Shown here: positions 43,269-52,377 of the stretch, one piece after another
How the letters are laid out: each line of letters begins with the position of its first letter
Position numbering within the stretch: the first letter of the stretch is position 1
NCBI RefSeq assembly: GCF_021369635.1
Contig: NZ_JAJNBZ010000021.1
Location: forward strand, 1-64,000
Source of the DNA: Paenibacillus profundus
GTDB taxonomy: Bacteria > Bacillota > Bacilli > Paenibacillales > Paenibacillaceae
DNA length: 64,000 nt
Reading direction: 5' to 3'
Translations under genes and position numbers: made by a program
Notes under the pieces: generated by a model
The model's database searches: none
The model's input: only the letters and a program-made list of their open reading frames with translations
What the model was told of the DNA's origin: nothing

Positions 43269-44725
43269 GATGGATGAGCAAGCTTCGGATCAATCAGAAA
43301 ATATTTGGAACCATCTTCGTTGCGCTGCTCTTTCTTGCCTCTGTCTTAGGGTGGATCATTTGGGATTCGCTTACGAACATGATGGCTGAAGAGCTTAAAA
43401 AACGCGGCGCCAATATTGCGTATAATATCGCGGCCTTGTGCTCCGACTATATCCTTACGGATGATCAATTTTCGATTCATCTGCTTATCTCCCAGGCACA
43501 AAAGGCGAATGAGGACGTTCGCTATATCCTGATAATCGATAGCAATAACGGGCTTGTGGGGGATACGTTCTCCGGCAATCTGCCGAAGGGGATATTAAGC
43601 GCGCATACTCCCGATGGTCTGGATGGCCAGCAAGTTGCGGCACTAACTTCAGATGAAGGGACTATCCACGATATCCTTGTCCCCATCGAGGGGGGAGATG
43701 TAGGATTCGTTCGCGTTGGCATGGCGGAAACAGCCGCTCAAACCTATATTTTTAGTAAGATTGGTGAGTTGATTTTTGCAACATTATTGGTTTGCATAGG
43801 CACAGCCGGAATTACTTATTATGTTACTCGGTTTATCACGAAACCGATCAATAACTTGGTTGCTGTTGCAACAGGCATATCAGCCGGGAAGTTGTCCTTG
43901 CGGGCTAAAGTCGTGAGTAACGATGAAGTGGGGAAGCTAGCGCAGGCTTTTAATGAAATGGCTGACAACTTGATTAGCTCCAACACCGAAGTAGAAATGC
44001 TGTTGAAGGAGCTGCAAGATAAAGAGCGGCTTCGCGACACGTTGATCTTGAAGCTATTATCCGCTCAAGAAGATGAGCGAAAAAGAATCTCCCGCGAACT
44101 TCATGATGAAACAAGCCAAGCTCTTACTTCACTAATGGTTACCATGCGTGTGCTGGCTAATGAAGCGAAAGATGCCGAGCAGCAGGAGCTGCTTCATACC
44201 AGCCGGGAGATTGCAGCGAGTATTTTGCGGGAAATTAGAGATTTAGCGGTAGAATTAAGACCGCCTATTTTAGATGATATGGGATTAATTCCGGCAATCA
44301 AGAAATATGTGCAAAAGTTTGAAGAGAAGCACGATATTGCAGTGAATCTATTCGCCCCCGAAGATGATATCGTCATTGATAGTCATACTGCTGTAGCCTT
44401 GTACCGAATTCTTCAAGAAAGCTTGACGAATGTAGTCAAGCATACAGCAGCGACCCAGATTGAGATTACGATGGGAATCGCAGATCATTGCATACAACTA
44501 ACTATCCATGATAACGGTCACGGTATCCGGCCGGAAGATTTTGAAAGGGCTCGCCAGCAAAATCGGATCGGAATATACGGTATGAAGGAAAGAGCCGAGC
44601 TGCTTGGCGGTTCATTCTTTGTCAAAACTACGAGTGTCGGCGGGACCGAACTTAGGGTGTCTATCCCGCTAGAGCTGGAAAAAGGGTGCAGTGATGGAAC
44701 AGACAATAACAATCATGCTAGTTGA
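43265..44725 (+). CDS. NarL-type sensor histidine kinase of the pgt system
   Basis: A 486-residue membrane kinase. TM1 is at about residues 14-35 (IFGTIFVALLFLASVLGWIIW). An extracellular domain of about 130 residues follows, then TM2 near 165-187 (LIFATLLVCIGTAGITYYV) and HAMP (190-240). HisKA_3 has E-R-K-R-I-S-R-E-L-H-D-E-T (phospho-His) and HATPase_c has N-V-V-K-H-T-A and D-N-G-H-G-I. It is of the UhpB/DegS/NarX dimerisation type. It probably reads the lipoprotein encoded just upstream and phosphorylates the following response regulator, whose gene it overlaps. Confidence 0.88.
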   Translation: MRWMSKLRINQKIFGTIFVALLFLASVLGWIIWDSLTNMMAEELKKRGANIAYNIAALCSDYILTDDQFSIHLLISQAQKANEDVRYILIIDSNNGLVGDTFSGNLPKGILSAHTPDGLDGQQVAALTSDEGTIHDILVPIEGGDVGFVRVGMAETAAQTYIFSKIGELIFATLLVCIGTAGITYYVTRFITKPINNLVAVATGISAGKLSLRAKVVSNDEVGKLAQAFNEMADNLISSNTEVEMLLKELQDKERLRDTLILKLLSAQEDERKRISRELHDETSQALTSLMVTMRVLANEAKDAEQQELLHTSREIAASILREIRDLAVELRPPILDDMGLIPAIKKYVQKFEEKHDIAVNLFAPEDDIVIDSHTAVALYRILQESLTNVVKHTAATQIEITMGIADHCIQLTIHDNGHGIRPEDFERARQQNRIGIYGMKERAELLGGSFFVKTTSVGGTELRVSIPLELEKGCSDGTDNNNHAS

Positions 44726-45362
44726 TGACCACGCTTTGCTGCGGGCGGGCTTGAAGCTGCTGCTGCAGAAAAAACCATCCTTGGAAGTTGTAGGCGAAGC
44801 CGCCGATGGAATTGAAGCCCTTCGGCTTTACGAAGAAGTAAGACCTCATATTTTAATACTCGACATCAGTATGCCGCGCTTAGACGGCATTCAGGTTCTC
44901 AGAGAAATCAAATTGCGTCATGAGCAAGCGAAAGTCATCGTGCTCACCATGCATGAAGATGAAGATTACATCACTTCAATCATGCAAGCAGGGGCATCGG
45001 GCTACATTCCTAAGGCGGCAGTAGATGAAGAATTGTACACAGCCATTGATTCCGTTATGAACGGATACGTATACCTTCGGCCGCAAGAAACTCGGACCTT
45101 GCTTTCATCGATGCTCAAAAAAACGCCAAGAGAAGCAGAATCGCGGAATCCTTACGTGATTTTAAGTCCGCGCGAGCGCGAGGTGCTGCGGTTTCTTGCG
45201 AGAGGATATACGCTAGTTGAGACAGCTCAGGAATTAACAGTAAGCATCAAAACGGTTGATACTCATAAGACGAGAATGATGAATAAACTGAATGTTTCTA
45301 GAAAAAGCGAACTTGTTGAATATGCGATGAAATATAAACTTATAAATGACGGACAAGCATAA
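44694..45362 (+). CDS. NarL/LuxR-type response regulator of the pgt system
   Basis: A 222-residue regulator. It has a receiver domain with D11/D12 acidic pair, phosphoacceptor Asp57 (LILDISMP) and Lys near 107 (Y-I-P-K-A), and a C-terminal GerE/LuxR HTH (LSPREREVLRFLARGYTLVETAQELTVSIKTVDTHKTRMMNKL, about 155-200). The ATG at 44694 is used; a GTG lies one codon upstream and the site AAAGGG precedes both. It overlaps the kinase gene by 32 bases. The likely target is the divergent pgtP promoter. Confidence 0.88.
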   Translation: MEQTITIMLVDDHALLRAGLKLLLQKKPSLEVVGEAADGIEALRLYEEVRPHILILDISMPRLDGIQVLREIKLRHEQAKVIVLTMHEDEDYITSIMQAGASGYIPKAAVDEELYTAIDSVMNGYVYLRPQETRTLLSSMLKKTPREAESRNPYVILSPREREVLRFLARGYTLVETAQELTVSIKTVDTHKTRMMNKLNVSRKSELVEYAMKYKLINDGQA

Positions 45363-45521
45363 TGCGCCCATCTCTTTCGAACGTATTTCTAAATATTTCG
45401 TTAGATGTATATAGGTCAAAAGACGTGAAAATAAAATGAAGACGGTGAAGGAGGATTTTGGTAGCTCGTGTCGAATGGTTCAATATACCTATAAACACGC
45501 AGCTGAAGGGAGTCAAAAGAA

Positions 45522-46019
45522 GTGCAACGTACAACCGGAACGAGACTAAATCCGCCGAACAAGACATCTGCCTACCAAGGCAATAAAACGGGCAGCGGTC
45601 AAACAAGGGTGGCTGGTTCTCAAATAAACAGAGTGTCAGGCGCTCAAGCGGCAGGAGCGAGAAAACACGGTGATGGCACAAGGAACGAACATACTATTGT
45701 TTGTCGGAAATGTAAGTCACCGCAAATTGTAGCCAACAAAAGAGGATATAGCTTTGCCAACTTTTTTAAAACCTTAGGCTGGATGGCATTGCTTCCCCTC
45801 TTGATAATAATATTGGGCATGGTTGTAGTAAATGCAATCATGTGGAAAACAGACTTGCCGATAAATGACGGGCTAATAAGCTTAATTAGTGTTATTTGTT
45901 ATCTTTCATTAAGCTTGTCATTACCTGTCAGTATCCTTGTTGGGTTCGTCGGAAGAGGTGAAATCGTAAACGGCTGTATGAATTGCGGTTTTAAGTGGAC
46001 ACCTGGTAAGAGAAAGTAA
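45522..46019 (+). CDS. Zinc-ribbon membrane protein, unknown function
   Basis: A 165-residue protein. A Gly/Ser/Gln-rich, low-complexity N-terminus (1-55) is followed by C-R-K-C near residue 62, two hydrophobic spans (TLGWMALLPLLIIILGMVVVNAIMW and LISVICYLSLSLSLPVSILVGFV) and a C-terminal C-M-N-C-G. The two CxxC pairs flank the membrane hairpin and could form one zinc ribbon, an arrangement reminiscent of LITAF-like proteins. It starts at GTG with AAGGGAG upstream. It is monocistronic with a shared downstream terminator. Confidence 0.65.
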   Translation: MQRTTGTRLNPPNKTSAYQGNKTGSGQTRVAGSQINRVSGAQAAGARKHGDGTRNEHTIVCRKCKSPQIVANKRGYSFANFFKTLGWMALLPLLIIILGMVVVNAIMWKTDLPINDGLISLISVICYLSLSLSLPVSILVGFVGRGEIVNGCMNCGFKWTPGKRK

Positions 46020-46032
46020 AAGTAACGGAAAC

Positions 46033-46064
46033 AACCCGGCTGACTTCATCGTCTTGGCCGGGTT
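46033..46064. terminator. Bidirectional terminator between convergent genes
   Basis: aacccggc / gccgggtt stem with a 16-base loop lies between the zinc-ribbon gene and the phytase-like gene. Confidence 0.75.
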
Positions 46065-46076
46065 ATTTCGATCTAA

Positions 46077-47531
46077 TTACTGTATCGTATAAGGCAGCTT
46101 GAACGTCCACAGCTGGGTGCCGTTGTCCGGTGATGTGCTGTCCACGCCGAAATCATTGTCGTTCACGATGACAAGAGTGTCGCCGTTCACTAGCGCCAAG
46201 CCCTCTATTTTCTCGTACGGATAGTCAAAAGCGGCTGCATCGAGCACGGTGCGTTTGGCGGGCGGCAGAATGCCGCGAGCTTTCAGATCCGTGATTGTCA
46301 TTTGTTCGGGCGTTTTGCCGGCGCTCTGCGCATCATCGTACTTGTCGAGGATGTTCGTTGCGTCCGACAGGTCAATGGAGTAGATGCGTTTCAGCTGCGC
46401 TTTGTCGCCTGCGTTTTTGTCGCGCTCGTCGATGAGCAGCGTATTCTCGTTAATGGCGACCATGTCGGAGATAACGATATCCGATTGGTCCAGATCGTTG
46501 AATTGCTTCGCGTCCTCCGTGACATAAGCGTATTCGGCTACCGGCTCCAGCTTCGCGAGATCGAACTTGATGATGCGGATCTGGCGCGAGTTGTCGGTGG
46601 ACTTGTCCGGGTTGCGCAGCGGGCTTTGCATGGCCATAAACTTATGCTTGCCGTCAGGCGTGATGCCCACTGCCTCGGCGCCCCGGTTTTTACGAAGCTT
46701 GTTGTACACGGCTGGAAGCAATTCCCTCGATGGTACGAGCGGAGCTGCTACTTGAGCGGCCCAGCCTTGCGGGACGATACGTTCGATAATCGTGCCGTCC
46801 CGTTTCACATGCACGATAGACGGACCATATTCATCGGAAATCCAGAACGTGTCATCTTGCGGATTATACGCGATCCCTTCAATATCGAGACCATACGGAT
46901 CATAGGCGAGTTGTTTTTCCGCTTTGGCGTCATAAGGCGCTTCGTCACGGTCTTTGATGTTGGGCAAGCCGGTAATATTGGAGCTGCCAGTCACGGGATT
47001 TTTGCCGTTCACCTTCAGCGGGATTTGCTCGAGTATCTTGATTTCGCCTTTGTTAATTTCGATTTTGTAGATGCTCGGTGTGTAATCTGCAAGCGGGAAC
47101 GTGCGGCGCGACTTGCCGTTGACGTCGATTTCTCCGTTCGGGCCGCGGTCGGCTGTTGAATAGAACACATTGTCCGGGTCGCCCGGCAAGTGAGTCAGCG
47201 AGGAACCGATGCCCATTTTGATGCCGTCCGCCAAGTTAGGGGCGCTTAACTTATATTTCCCGGTCAAGTCTGGCGTGTCCGTCAACGCCACGTTATTGCG
47301 GAACTCGTCCCAATCCACGTACTTGCTTGCAGCTTCACTAAGCGCGCGCAGCGGCAAGTACAAATGGCCGTCGATTTCGACCGCCTGGGACGATGGTGTC
47401 ACGGCCTGTCCGTTGTTCGAGTATTTAATATGATCAGCCGTTGCGCTGCCCGCGGCAGCCTCGGGCGTGATCACGTTCCCGACTGTGAGCGTGAGCGCCG
47501 CCGTTGCGGCGATAAGCCATTTCTTTTTCAT
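46077..47531 (-). CDS. Exported esterase-like activity of phytase family protein
   Basis: A 484-residue secreted protein. The signal peptide is MKKKWLIAATAALTLTVGNV..PEAAA. Residues 30-90 form a copper-amine-oxidase-N-like (stalk) domain (AVEIDGHLYLPLRALSEAASKYVDWDEFRNNVAL). Residues 95-480 form a beta-propeller-like Phytase-like domain (PF13449 type) with Y-D-P-Y-G-L-D-I-E-G-I-A-Y, F-W-I-S-D-E-Y-G-P and EKIEGLALVNGDTLVIVNDNDFG. These enzymes are linked to phosphoester or ester hydrolysis outside the cell; the real substrate is not known. The ATG at 47531 is preferred over a TTG seven codons upstream, which overlaps the AAGGGAG site. Confidence 0.82.
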   Translation of the reverse strand: MKKKWLIAATAALTLTVGNVITPEAAAGSATADHIKYSNNGQAVTPSSQAVEIDGHLYLPLRALSEAASKYVDWDEFRNNVALTDTPDLTGKYKLSAPNLADGIKMGIGSSLTHLPGDPDNVFYSTADRGPNGEIDVNGKSRRTFPLADYTPSIYKIEINKGEIKILEQIPLKVNGKNPVTGSSNITGLPNIKDRDEAPYDAKAEKQLAYDPYGLDIEGIAYNPQDDTFWISDEYGPSIVHVKRDGTIIERIVPQGWAAQVAAPLVPSRELLPAVYNKLRKNRGAEAVGITPDGKHKFMAMQSPLRNPDKSTDNSRQIRIIKFDLAKLEPVAEYAYVTEDAKQFNDLDQSDIVISDMVAINENTLLIDERDKNAGDKAQLKRIYSIDLSDATNILDKYDDAQSAGKTPEQMTITDLKARGILPPAKRTVLDAAAFDYPYEKIEGLALVNGDTLVIVNDNDFGVDSTSPDNGTQLWTFKLPYTIQ

Positions 47532-47722
47532 CCTGAATGAGTCTCCCTTCAACTGCTCTGCATACTAATGAAGGGATTATATCAACCATTTTTTAAGCTT
47601 AATTAAAAGTAAGGTTGAGATTGTGTAAAATAGGTAGCGTTCATCATAGGACCAAATAATCTGCAAACGCTGTAATTCCTTGCTGCGAAAGGGGTGCAGC
47701 GTTTTTATATGAAAGCAACATA

Positions 47723-47751
47723 TTGACATCCAAAATTAGTATATGTTATAT
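47723..47751 (+). promoter_or_regulatory. Sigma-A promoter of htpG
   Basis: TTGACA, a 17-base spacer and TTATAT. Transcription would start just before the CIRCE element. Confidence 0.75.
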
Positions 47752-47763
47752 AGAAATAAGGTG

Positions 47764-47790
47764 TTAGCACTCTTCTGGTTTGAGTGCTAA
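47764..47790. promoter_or_regulatory. Perfect CIRCE operator (HrcA site) before htpG
   Basis: TTAGCACTC, nine bases, GAGTGCTAA: identical to the CIRCE consensus. It lies about 12 bases after the -10 of the htpG promoter, the classic HrcA repression position. Confidence 0.95.
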
Positions 47791-47892
47791 ATATTTGACC
47801 AGCAGATTTTAAGCACAACTACAACAAGCTTATATACTATACTCACATACATTTTTCATTACTTTTTAAATTGAAAGGAGATCTATTCATTC

Positions 47893-49773
47893 ATGGCAAA
47901 AAAACAGTTTAAAGCAGAATCGAAAAGATTGCTGGAAATGATGATTAACTCCATTTATACGCAGCGAGAAATATTTTTACGAGAGCTCATTTCCAATGCC
48001 AGCGACGCAATCGACAAAATATATTACAAAGCGCTAACTGACGATCAATTGGTGTTCGACAAAGAAAATTATTACGTCAAAGTGGCTGTCGATAAGGCAA
48101 GCAGAACATTGACCCTCTCCGATACGGGTATTGGCATGACGAAAGAGGAGCTTGAAAACAACCTGGGGGTTATCGCCAAGAGCGGCTCGTTAGCATTCAA
48201 GAACGAAAATGAATTGAAGGACGGGCACAATATCATTGGTCAATTCGGGGTTGGATTCTATTCCGCTTTTATGGTGGCGGATGTGGTTACGGTAATCAGC
48301 AAGGCTCTAGGCAGCGATGAGGCTTTCAAGTGGGAGTCCAAGGGCGCAGATGGGTACAACATTGTGCCGTGCGAGAAGGATTCCGTAGGTACCGAGATTA
48401 TTTTGAAAATCAAAGAGAACACCGAAGATGACCAATATGATGAGTATCTGGAAGAGTATCGCTTGAAATCGATTATTAAAAAATACTCTGATTTTATTAG
48501 ATACCCTATCAAGATGGATGTGAAAGGACAGAGACCTAAAGAAGACAACGAAGATGAGCTCGAAGAATATCAGGAAGAACAAACCGTAAACAGCATGGTT
48601 CCGATTTGGCGGAAAAACAAGAATGAGCTTACACCAGAAGATTATGAGAATTTTTATGTCGAAAAGCGTTACGGCTTCGACAAGCCTATTAAGCATATCC
48701 ATATCAGTGCCGATGGCGCTGTCGTATACAATGCAATACTATTTATCCCGGAAAATACGCCGTTTGACTATTACACAAAGGAGTATGAGAAGGGGCTAGA
48801 GCTGTATTCCAATGGCGTGTTGATTATGAATAAGTGCGCGGACCTGCTGCCTGACTATTTTGGCTTTGTCAAAGGAATGGTGGATTCCGAGGACTTATCT
48901 CTGAACATTTCGCGCGAGATGCTGCAGCATGATCGGCAATTAACTCTCATCGCCAAAAACATTAAGAACAAAATCAAAGGTCAATTGCAAAGCTTGCTGA
49001 AGGATGAAAGAGAGAAGTATGACCAATTTTACAAATCCTTTGGCAGACAGTTGAAGTATGGGGTATACAGCGATTACGGAACTCATAAAGAAGTGCTGCA
49101 GGACTTGCTGATGTTCTACTCTTCCACAGAGAAGAAGCTGGTCACGTTGGATGAATACGTATCGAGAATGCCTGAAGATCAGAAGTATATCTACTATGCT
49201 TCCGGCGAATCGATTGACAGAATCGAGAAGCTCCCGCAGACTGAGCTGGTAGCCGATAAGGGTTATGAGATCTTGTACTTCACCGATGATATCGATGAGT
49301 TCGCGATCAAGATGATCATGAGCTACAAAGAGAAAGAATTCAAATCGGTATCGAGCGGCGACTTGGGAATTGAAGCGGATGATAATGAAACGGATTCCGA
49401 TGCGGAAGAAAAAGACAACAAAGAGCTCTTTGATGATATGAAAAACATTCTGACCGACAAAGTGAAAAACGTCAGAGCGTCGAAGAGACTGAAATCCCAT
49501 CCGGTCTGCCTCTCTACCGAGGGCGAATTGACGATTGAGATGGAAAAAATATTGAAAGCAATGCCGAACAGTCAGGATGTAAAAGCGGACAAGGTGTTGG
49601 AAATCAATATCAATCATGACGTATTTAAGTCTTTGAAGGACGCTTATGAGAACGACAAGGATAAGCTTGCTCTCTATACCAACCTGTTGTATAATCAAGC
49701 GCTGCTGATCGAAGGACTGCCGATTAGCGATCCGGTCGAATTCACAAATGATATTTGCAAAGTAATGGTGTAG
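47893..49773 (+). CDS. htpG: Hsp90 chaperone HtpG
   Basis: A 626-residue chaperone of full family length. The N-terminal GHKL ATPase has [18 protein letters not shown] and G-Q-F-G-V-G-F-Y-S. The middle domain has [10 protein letters not shown] and a C-terminal dimerisation domain follows. It is an ATP-driven cytosolic chaperone that remodels client proteins. AAAGGAGATC precedes the ATG. A CIRCE element in the 5' untranslated region indicates HrcA repression, whereas B. subtilis htpG is a class III gene without CIRCE. It is followed by its own terminator. Confidence 0.97.
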   Translation: MAKKQFKAESKRLLEMMINSIYTQREIFLRELISNASDAIDKIYYKALTDDQLVFDKENYYVKVAVDKASRTLTLSDTGIGMTKEELENNLGVIAKSGSLAFKNENELKDGHNIIGQFGVGFYSAFMVADVVTVISKALGSDEAFKWESKGADGYNIVPCEKDSVGTEIILKIKENTEDDQYDEYLEEYRLKSIIKKYSDFIRYPIKMDVKGQRPKEDNEDELEEYQEEQTVNSMVPIWRKNKNELTPEDYENFYVEKRYGFDKPIKHIHISADGAVVYNAILFIPENTPFDYYTKEYEKGLELYSNGVLIMNKCADLLPDYFGFVKGMVDSEDLSLNISREMLQHDRQLTLIAKNIKNKIKGQLQSLLKDEREKYDQFYKSFGRQLKYGVYSDYGTHKEVLQDLLMFYSSTEKKLVTLDEYVSRMPEDQKYIYYASGESIDRIEKLPQTELVADKGYEILYFTDDIDEFAIKMIMSYKEKEFKSVSSGDLGIEADDNETDSDAEEKDNKELFDDMKNILTDKVKNVRASKRLKSHPVCLSTEGELTIEMEKILKAMPNSQDVKADKVLEININHDVFKSLKDAYENDKDKLALYTNLLYNQALLIEGLPISDPVEFTNDICKVMV

Positions 49774-49798
49774 TGCAAGCTGATAAATAAGTAGCGAA

Positions 49799-49838
49799 AA
49801 TAACCCGTCTCTGGCGCAGCCCAGGGCGGGTTATTTGT
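49799..49838 (+). terminator. Intrinsic terminator of htpG
   Basis: aataacccg / cgggttatt stem followed by TTGTTG; it also faces the antitoxin gene on the other strand. Confidence 0.75.
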
Positions 49839-49855
49839 TGTTTATATATGTCACT

Positions 49856-50119
49856 CTAAAGGATCTTCCTCCGAATATTTGCAATGACTTGATCATGTTC
49901 AATTAATGGTGCGCCTTCGGCAACTTGCTTTTCTGCAACTAATAACTTGGATTGCAATTTGATGCGTGCCTCCATACGACGAAATGTTTCATGACTCATA
50001 ACAACCAAATCGGCTTCTCCGTTACGTGTAAGCACGACCGGTTCGTCAAGTTCATGACAGTATTTCGAAAAACCGTTGTAATCCCGCCGAATCGTAGTGG
50101 ATGGTCTAATGTTCATCAT
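49856..50119 (-). CDS. Orphan Phd/YefM-type antitoxin
   Basis: An 87-residue antitoxin. The N-terminal Phd_YefM DNA-binding fold is MNIRPSTTIRRDYNGFSKYCHELDEPVVLTRNGEADLVVMSHETFRRMEA, followed by an acidic/basic helical tail. Such proteins neutralise RelE/ParE or Doc toxins and repress their own operon. No toxin gene follows before the htpG terminator or precedes it, so it is an orphan. AAAGGAAG lies upstream of tandem ATGs at 50119 and 50116. Confidence 0.82.
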   Translation of the reverse strand: MMNIRPSTTIRRDYNGFSKYCHELDEPVVLTRNGEADLVVMSHETFRRMEARIKLQSKLLVAEKQVAEGAPLIEHDQVIANIRRKIL

Positions 50120-50409
50120 GTGCATCTTCCTTTGACATATCATTATTTTATCTATAATGTATCATTCCAATGCTATTCATCCCATTCCTTTACATTTTAT
50201 GTAAATCTCATGTGCGTGCTTGAACCTCAGTGAGCGCTCTCTTTTTGCGGGACTCATTGGTGAGGTTGTTTGCGGAAAAAAAGAGATTATCTTAATTGAT
50301 GGCGCCTATAAATCCTCTAGGAAGTGAAGTATTCTCTGTGAATACTAATTATGCTACTATCATGAGTAGTACATAAAGATGGCGACTCACATTTCTTTAA
50401 TACCAGATT
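50120..50409. other. Gap between the antitoxin and the second pheromone gene
   Basis: About 290 bases without a supported gene. It holds the antitoxin promoter on the minus strand. No strong hairpin is visible after the pheromone stop. Confidence 0.4.
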
Positions 50410-50523
50410 TTACCATCCTGTATCATGATTCATCAAGGATACGATATCTTGGGACTCTAATGTTGGGACTAGTAGAAGCAGAACTGCAGCAAAAAGAAAA
50501 TATTTGATAAATCGTTTTTTCAT
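50410..50523 (-). CDS. 37-residue secreted pheromone precursor ending in DTGW
   Basis: A very small gene whose ATG follows the regulator stop directly (TAAATG). AGGGAGGAAT at the end of the regulator gene serves as ribosome binding site. The product has a basic start (MKKRFIKY), a hydrophobic core (FLFAAVLLLLVP) and a short tail T-L-E-S-Q-D-I-V-S-L-M-N-H-D-T-G-W, then TAA. This is the plan of Phr/PapR/NprX-type exported peptides whose last 5-10 residues become the signal. The C-terminal N-H-D-T-G-W resembles the D-I-G-S-G-W repeats of the first pheromone. The ligand role is inferred from gene position, signal peptide and that similarity. Confidence 0.72.
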   Translation of the reverse strand: MKKRFIKYFLFAAVLLLLVPTLESQDIVSLMNHDTGW

Positions 50524-51813
50524 TTATATTCCTCCCTGTATAGAATTACATTGTTGGTAGAGAACTTGGAGTCTTTTTAGAGTATGAACATTCATTTTTT
50601 CATTATTACGTATGTATAAGTTTAATATTGAATCAACACATTCACGCTCCATGGTAATATCATTGACTCTAGCATATCTCAAAGCACTTTCTAAATAGCT
50701 GTCAATTGCACTTTCAAAGTCATTATTCATGAAGTGGTAATCGCCTTTTAGTTTGTAAAACCGGGCTAAATCAGATTTTTTATAGGGGGTATGATACGGC
50801 ATTGTGCTTAGTCTTTCTTCGAATTCCAGCAACTTTTGAATCGCGGGGCGATTTTCAGTTTTTAAGTACAAGATAAGCAACTGAATTACGATATGCAGCA
50901 TCGCGCTCTCTTCGCAATTCAACAGGCACTCTTCAAGCTGAGATATAGCAAAATCAGTATCTCCCTTTTTTGCATGGAGCAACGCCTTACTGAACTTGAC
51001 GTAATCTTTTACTTCGGGATATGAATACTTGCTATATCGATTTAAGTACTCCTCGAATAAGTCATAACGCCCTAAATGAAAATAACAGTTATACAACGTT
51101 GCAATCGAATTCGCCATTAATTTGTGGTCCGTTGTATGTTCTTTGACGACTTTGTTGCATAAACCAATGCTGTCTTCAAATAACCGCAGATTATAAGCAT
51201 GAACGCCTAACTTAAAGTATAGCGTTACTCTTTCTTCAGCAGACAAAAAATTTGCATAGTACAACACATATTTCCCTGATTCATAGGTCGATGCAAGCTT
51301 GGTGAAGTCATCTCGTTCAATAAGATATTGTTGGAGCAGTGCCTTAGCGAGGTAAGGCTGGATGCCATGGGTCCGGCTATATTCAATGATGAGCTTGTAC
51401 AAAGAAAGCTGAGTAGAAGGCGAGTCCATAATTGTACCCGTGAATTTATACAATTCTTCAACGAGCTCGTAGCTTTCCTTTTTTTTGTCACGAAGAAGCT
51501 GAGCGGCAATCTTTGTGGATAGTGACGGATAGCTTATGACCGTTTCTTTGAGTATAGGAAAGAGTACATCAGCTCTTTGTTCAACGGAAAGGTATAATTG
51601 TACAATGTCTGGAAATGGAATGTTATAGGTGCTTGCCAGGGCATGAATCGTTTTAAAGTCGGGACGTTTTGTTTCCCCGTTCTCGATTTTTGAAATTGTA
51701 CCTTTACTGACTCCAGTCAATTCCTCCAGCTGGGCCATTGTTAAATTGGCCTCTTGTCTGCGTTTTTTGATGAAATCGCCAATGGTTGTGAACTGCAGCA
51801 ACTCAGACTTCAT
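50524..51813 (-). CDS. Second XRE-TPR (RRNPP-type) peptide-responsive regulator
   Basis: A 429-residue regulator. The N-terminal HTH (residues 10-65: FIKKRRQEANLTMAQLEELTGVSKGTISKIENGETKRPDFKTIHALA) is followed by about 360 residues of helical repeats of TPR type (for example RVTLYFKLGVHAYNLRLFEDSIGLCNKVV and YNCYFHLGRYDLFEEYLNRY). Its architecture is like that of the regulator at 32829-34184. GAGAGGGTGATG precedes the ATG. The exported peptide gene starts directly at its stop codon, so receptor and ligand precursor are cotranscribed and translationally coupled. Targets are unknown; neighbours include the orphan antitoxin and the efe iron operon. Confidence 0.82.
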   Translation of the reverse strand: MKSELLQFTTIGDFIKKRRQEANLTMAQLEELTGVSKGTISKIENGETKRPDFKTIHALASTYNIPFPDIVQLYLSVEQRADVLFPILKETVISYPSLSTKIAAQLLRDKKKESYELVEELYKFTGTIMDSPSTQLSLYKLIIEYSRTHGIQPYLAKALLQQYLIERDDFTKLASTYESGKYVLYYANFLSAEERVTLYFKLGVHAYNLRLFEDSIGLCNKVVKEHTTDHKLMANSIATLYNCYFHLGRYDLFEEYLNRYSKYSYPEVKDYVKFSKALLHAKKGDTDFAISQLEECLLNCEESAMLHIVIQLLILYLKTENRPAIQKLLEFEERLSTMPYHTPYKKSDLARFYKLKGDYHFMNNDFESAIDSYLESALRYARVNDITMERECVDSILNLYIRNNEKMNVHTLKRLQVLYQQCNSIQGGI

Positions 51814-52277
51814 TTCATCACCCTCTCAAATCTATAGGATATCGCATAACAATAATACCAAATATTCCCTCGCAAGTGAATAACCACTGGTCAAAATTAT
51901 CTGTCTAATACCGTCATAGCTTGTCATTGGAGTGAGATTCCTCTGAATGAGCCTCTCACAGTTTCGACTTCCTTTTTCCACTCTCCCCGTCATTCAGACG
52001 ATACTCCCATCGTGTGTGACCCTTCGTATCTTTTGCCCAATCTCCCACATTGTCAGGAAAGAATGAAAACGTTGAAAGGCATATGCCTATTCGTGTAGAA
52101 AGCAGGGCATTAAGTAGCCAATGGTATGTTAGTTGTTAATTGTTAGCTTCCCAGCTTATGTGTCTTTCTGAAGGAGGGGGAGAGTGAGGCAAAGGGGCGG
52201 ATGGAGCAGATCACCGTCAGTCTAGACGCGTCAAAAGGCTTCCAATATAAGGGGAGAACAAATTTTTGCCTTAGTTA
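51814..52277. other. Intergenic stretch before the efe promoter
   Basis: About 460 bases holding the promoter of the second regulator on the minus strand. A 26-codon frame at about 52200 is too weak to call. No other feature is seen. Confidence 0.4.
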
Positions 52278-52306
52278 TTGACGGGACCATTTTATGGTTT
52301 TATTAT
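52278..52306 (+). promoter_or_regulatory. Sigma-A promoter of efeOBU
   Basis: TTGACG, a 17-base spacer and TATTAT, followed immediately by a Fur box. Confidence 0.75.
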
Positions 52307-52313
52307 AATAAAA

Positions 52314-52334
52314 TGATATCGAGAATCATTATCA
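52314..52334. promoter_or_regulatory. Fur box of efeOBU
   Basis: tgatatcgagaatcattatca fits the Fur 7-1-7 type palindrome (TGATAATnATTATCA core) with few mismatches. It is placed over the transcription start. Confidence 0.8.
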
Positions 52335-52377
52335 TTTACATGCTGTTGAATGATACCAATTTAGAGGAGTGTCTCAT

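Noticed and set aside
46302..47159. 285-codon plus-strand open frame opposite the phytase-like gene
   Set aside because: It is antisense to a well-supported exported protein, with no ribosome binding site or recognisable domain.
48940..49698. 252-codon frame antisense to htpG
   Set aside because: Shadow of a highly conserved gene.
52201..52281. 26-codon frame before the efe promoter
   Set aside because: Too short, no conserved pattern and ends at the promoter.
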